64,000 nt of DNA from Gemmatimonadaceae bacterium (GTDB taxonomy: Bacteria; Gemmatimonadota; Gemmatimonadetes; Gemmatimonadales; Gemmatimonadaceae). Both the position numbers and the translations under genes were made by a program. Shown in pieces: positions 63,652 to 64,000 of the stretch (position 1 is its first letter; each line of letters opens with the position of its first letter). The stretch covers positions 186,001 to 250,000 of the forward strand of contig JADZDM010000012.1 in assembly GCA_020851035.1 (NCBI GenBank), written 5' to 3'. The notes under the pieces were generated by a model. That model did not search any database. It had not been told where the DNA came from and worked only from the letters and a program-made list of their open reading frames with translations.

Positions 63652-63999
63652 CTACGGGTCGAGCACCAGCGTCGATGCCGACATCGCCGGCATGCGGAAT
63701 CCGAGGGCGGTGCCCGGTGGGACGGTGAGGTCGGGAGCACGCTCCGGCACGGGGGCGCCGTGTCGCATGGTCCAGACCTGCGCCGTGGCGGGCTGTCCAC
63801 CGTGCACCACGGGAATCGTGGCCGGCAGCGTGGAGAGCGTGCGGTTGATCAGCACCAGCACCAGCCGTCCGTCGTCGCGCCGGCTGGCGTAGACGGAAGC
63901 CCGTTCGTCGTCCGACGACCACGCGCCGACTCCCGTGCGACCGAAACCATGGCCCGCCCCGTCGTAGTCGGTGAACAGCCGGAACGCACCGAACGCGTA
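63652..63999 (-). CDS. Partial glycoside hydrolase family 44-like protein (C-terminus)
   Basis: The frame stays open to the window edge, so the N-terminal catalytic part is missing. The visible 115 residues contain RLFTDYDGAGHGFGRTGV and SVYASRRDDGRLVLVLINR, a combination that recalls the beta-sandwich end of GH44 endoglucanases/xyloglucanases (NYDG-x-G-x-FG and YAA-x-x-x-x-x-G-x-L-x-x-x-x-INK). The tail resembles that domain's end (PGTALGFRMPAMSASTLVL). It lies beside the polysaccharide locus, 12 nt beyond the convergent acetyltransferase gene. Confidence 0.65.
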   Translation of the reverse strand, partial: YAFGAFRLFTDYDGAGHGFGRTGVGAWSSDDERASVYASRRDDGRLVLVLINRTLSTLPATIPVVHGGQPATAQVWTMRHGAPVPERAPDLTVPPGTALGFRMPAMSASTLVLDP

Positions 64000-64000
64000 G

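Overview
The window is high-GC (about 70 percent by eye), densely coded bacterial chromosome with many GTG/TTG starts and many 1-8 nt gene overlaps. Gene content (recA-recX-alaS, accB-pilT-accC, Gram-negative surface-polysaccharide genes, Wzi-like outer-membrane proteins) and TAnnTT-like -10 elements suggest a Gram-negative soil or freshwater bacterium, most likely Gemmatimonadota; this placement is an inference. No tRNA, rRNA, CRISPR array, insertion sequence or prophage was seen.

Region 1 (1-22.8 kb) is mostly housekeeping. It runs aroQ, M24B peptidase, accB, a PilT/PilU-type ATPase lying between accB and accC, comB, ftsK, yraN, then recA (with a good promoter), recX and alaS (promoter geometry of a leaderless mRNA). 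After that come a small conserved-looking protein, a CpsB/YwqE-type PHP phosphatase, a GmhA-like SIS isomerase, an SDR, an asparaginase, an unknown minus-strand gene, cca, an unknown gene, rarA, a LEA2-type lipoprotein and hflX.

Region 2 (22.9-63.6 kb) is a roughly 40-kb surface-polysaccharide locus. Several nucleotide-sugar branches can be read: GDP-mannose 4,6-dehydratase; UDP-glucuronate 4-epimerase; the UDP-L-FucNAc trio (WbjB/WbjC/WbjD types) with a WbuB-type transferase; a WecD/WecE/WzxE-type set pointing to a dTDP-Fuc4NAc-like sugar; and a PglF/PglE/PglD/PglC-type set pointing to a UDP-bacillosamine-like 4-amino sugar. Assembly functions include two phosphoglycosyl transferases (small PglC type and large WbaP type), two Wzx flippases, Wzy, Wzz without kinase domain, three glycosyltransferases and two divergent Wzi-like paralogs.

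The most unusual parts are acyl-supply modules inside this locus. (a) ACP - FabG - AMP ligase - LuxE - LuxC (43.9-48.6 kb) is directly followed by the PglD-like acyltransferase. (b) A hexapeptide acyltransferase-FkbH fusion is followed by a hexapeptide acyltransferase-ACP fusion (55.9-59.0 kb), which could load a three-carbon glyceryl unit on the fused carrier and pass it to a sugar. (c) A membrane acyltransferase sits between two paralogous Ig-like/SGNH lipoproteins (49.9-53.9 kb). Together they suggest a heavily acyl-decorated glycan. The window ends in the C-terminus of a GH44-type glycoside hydrolase on the minus strand.
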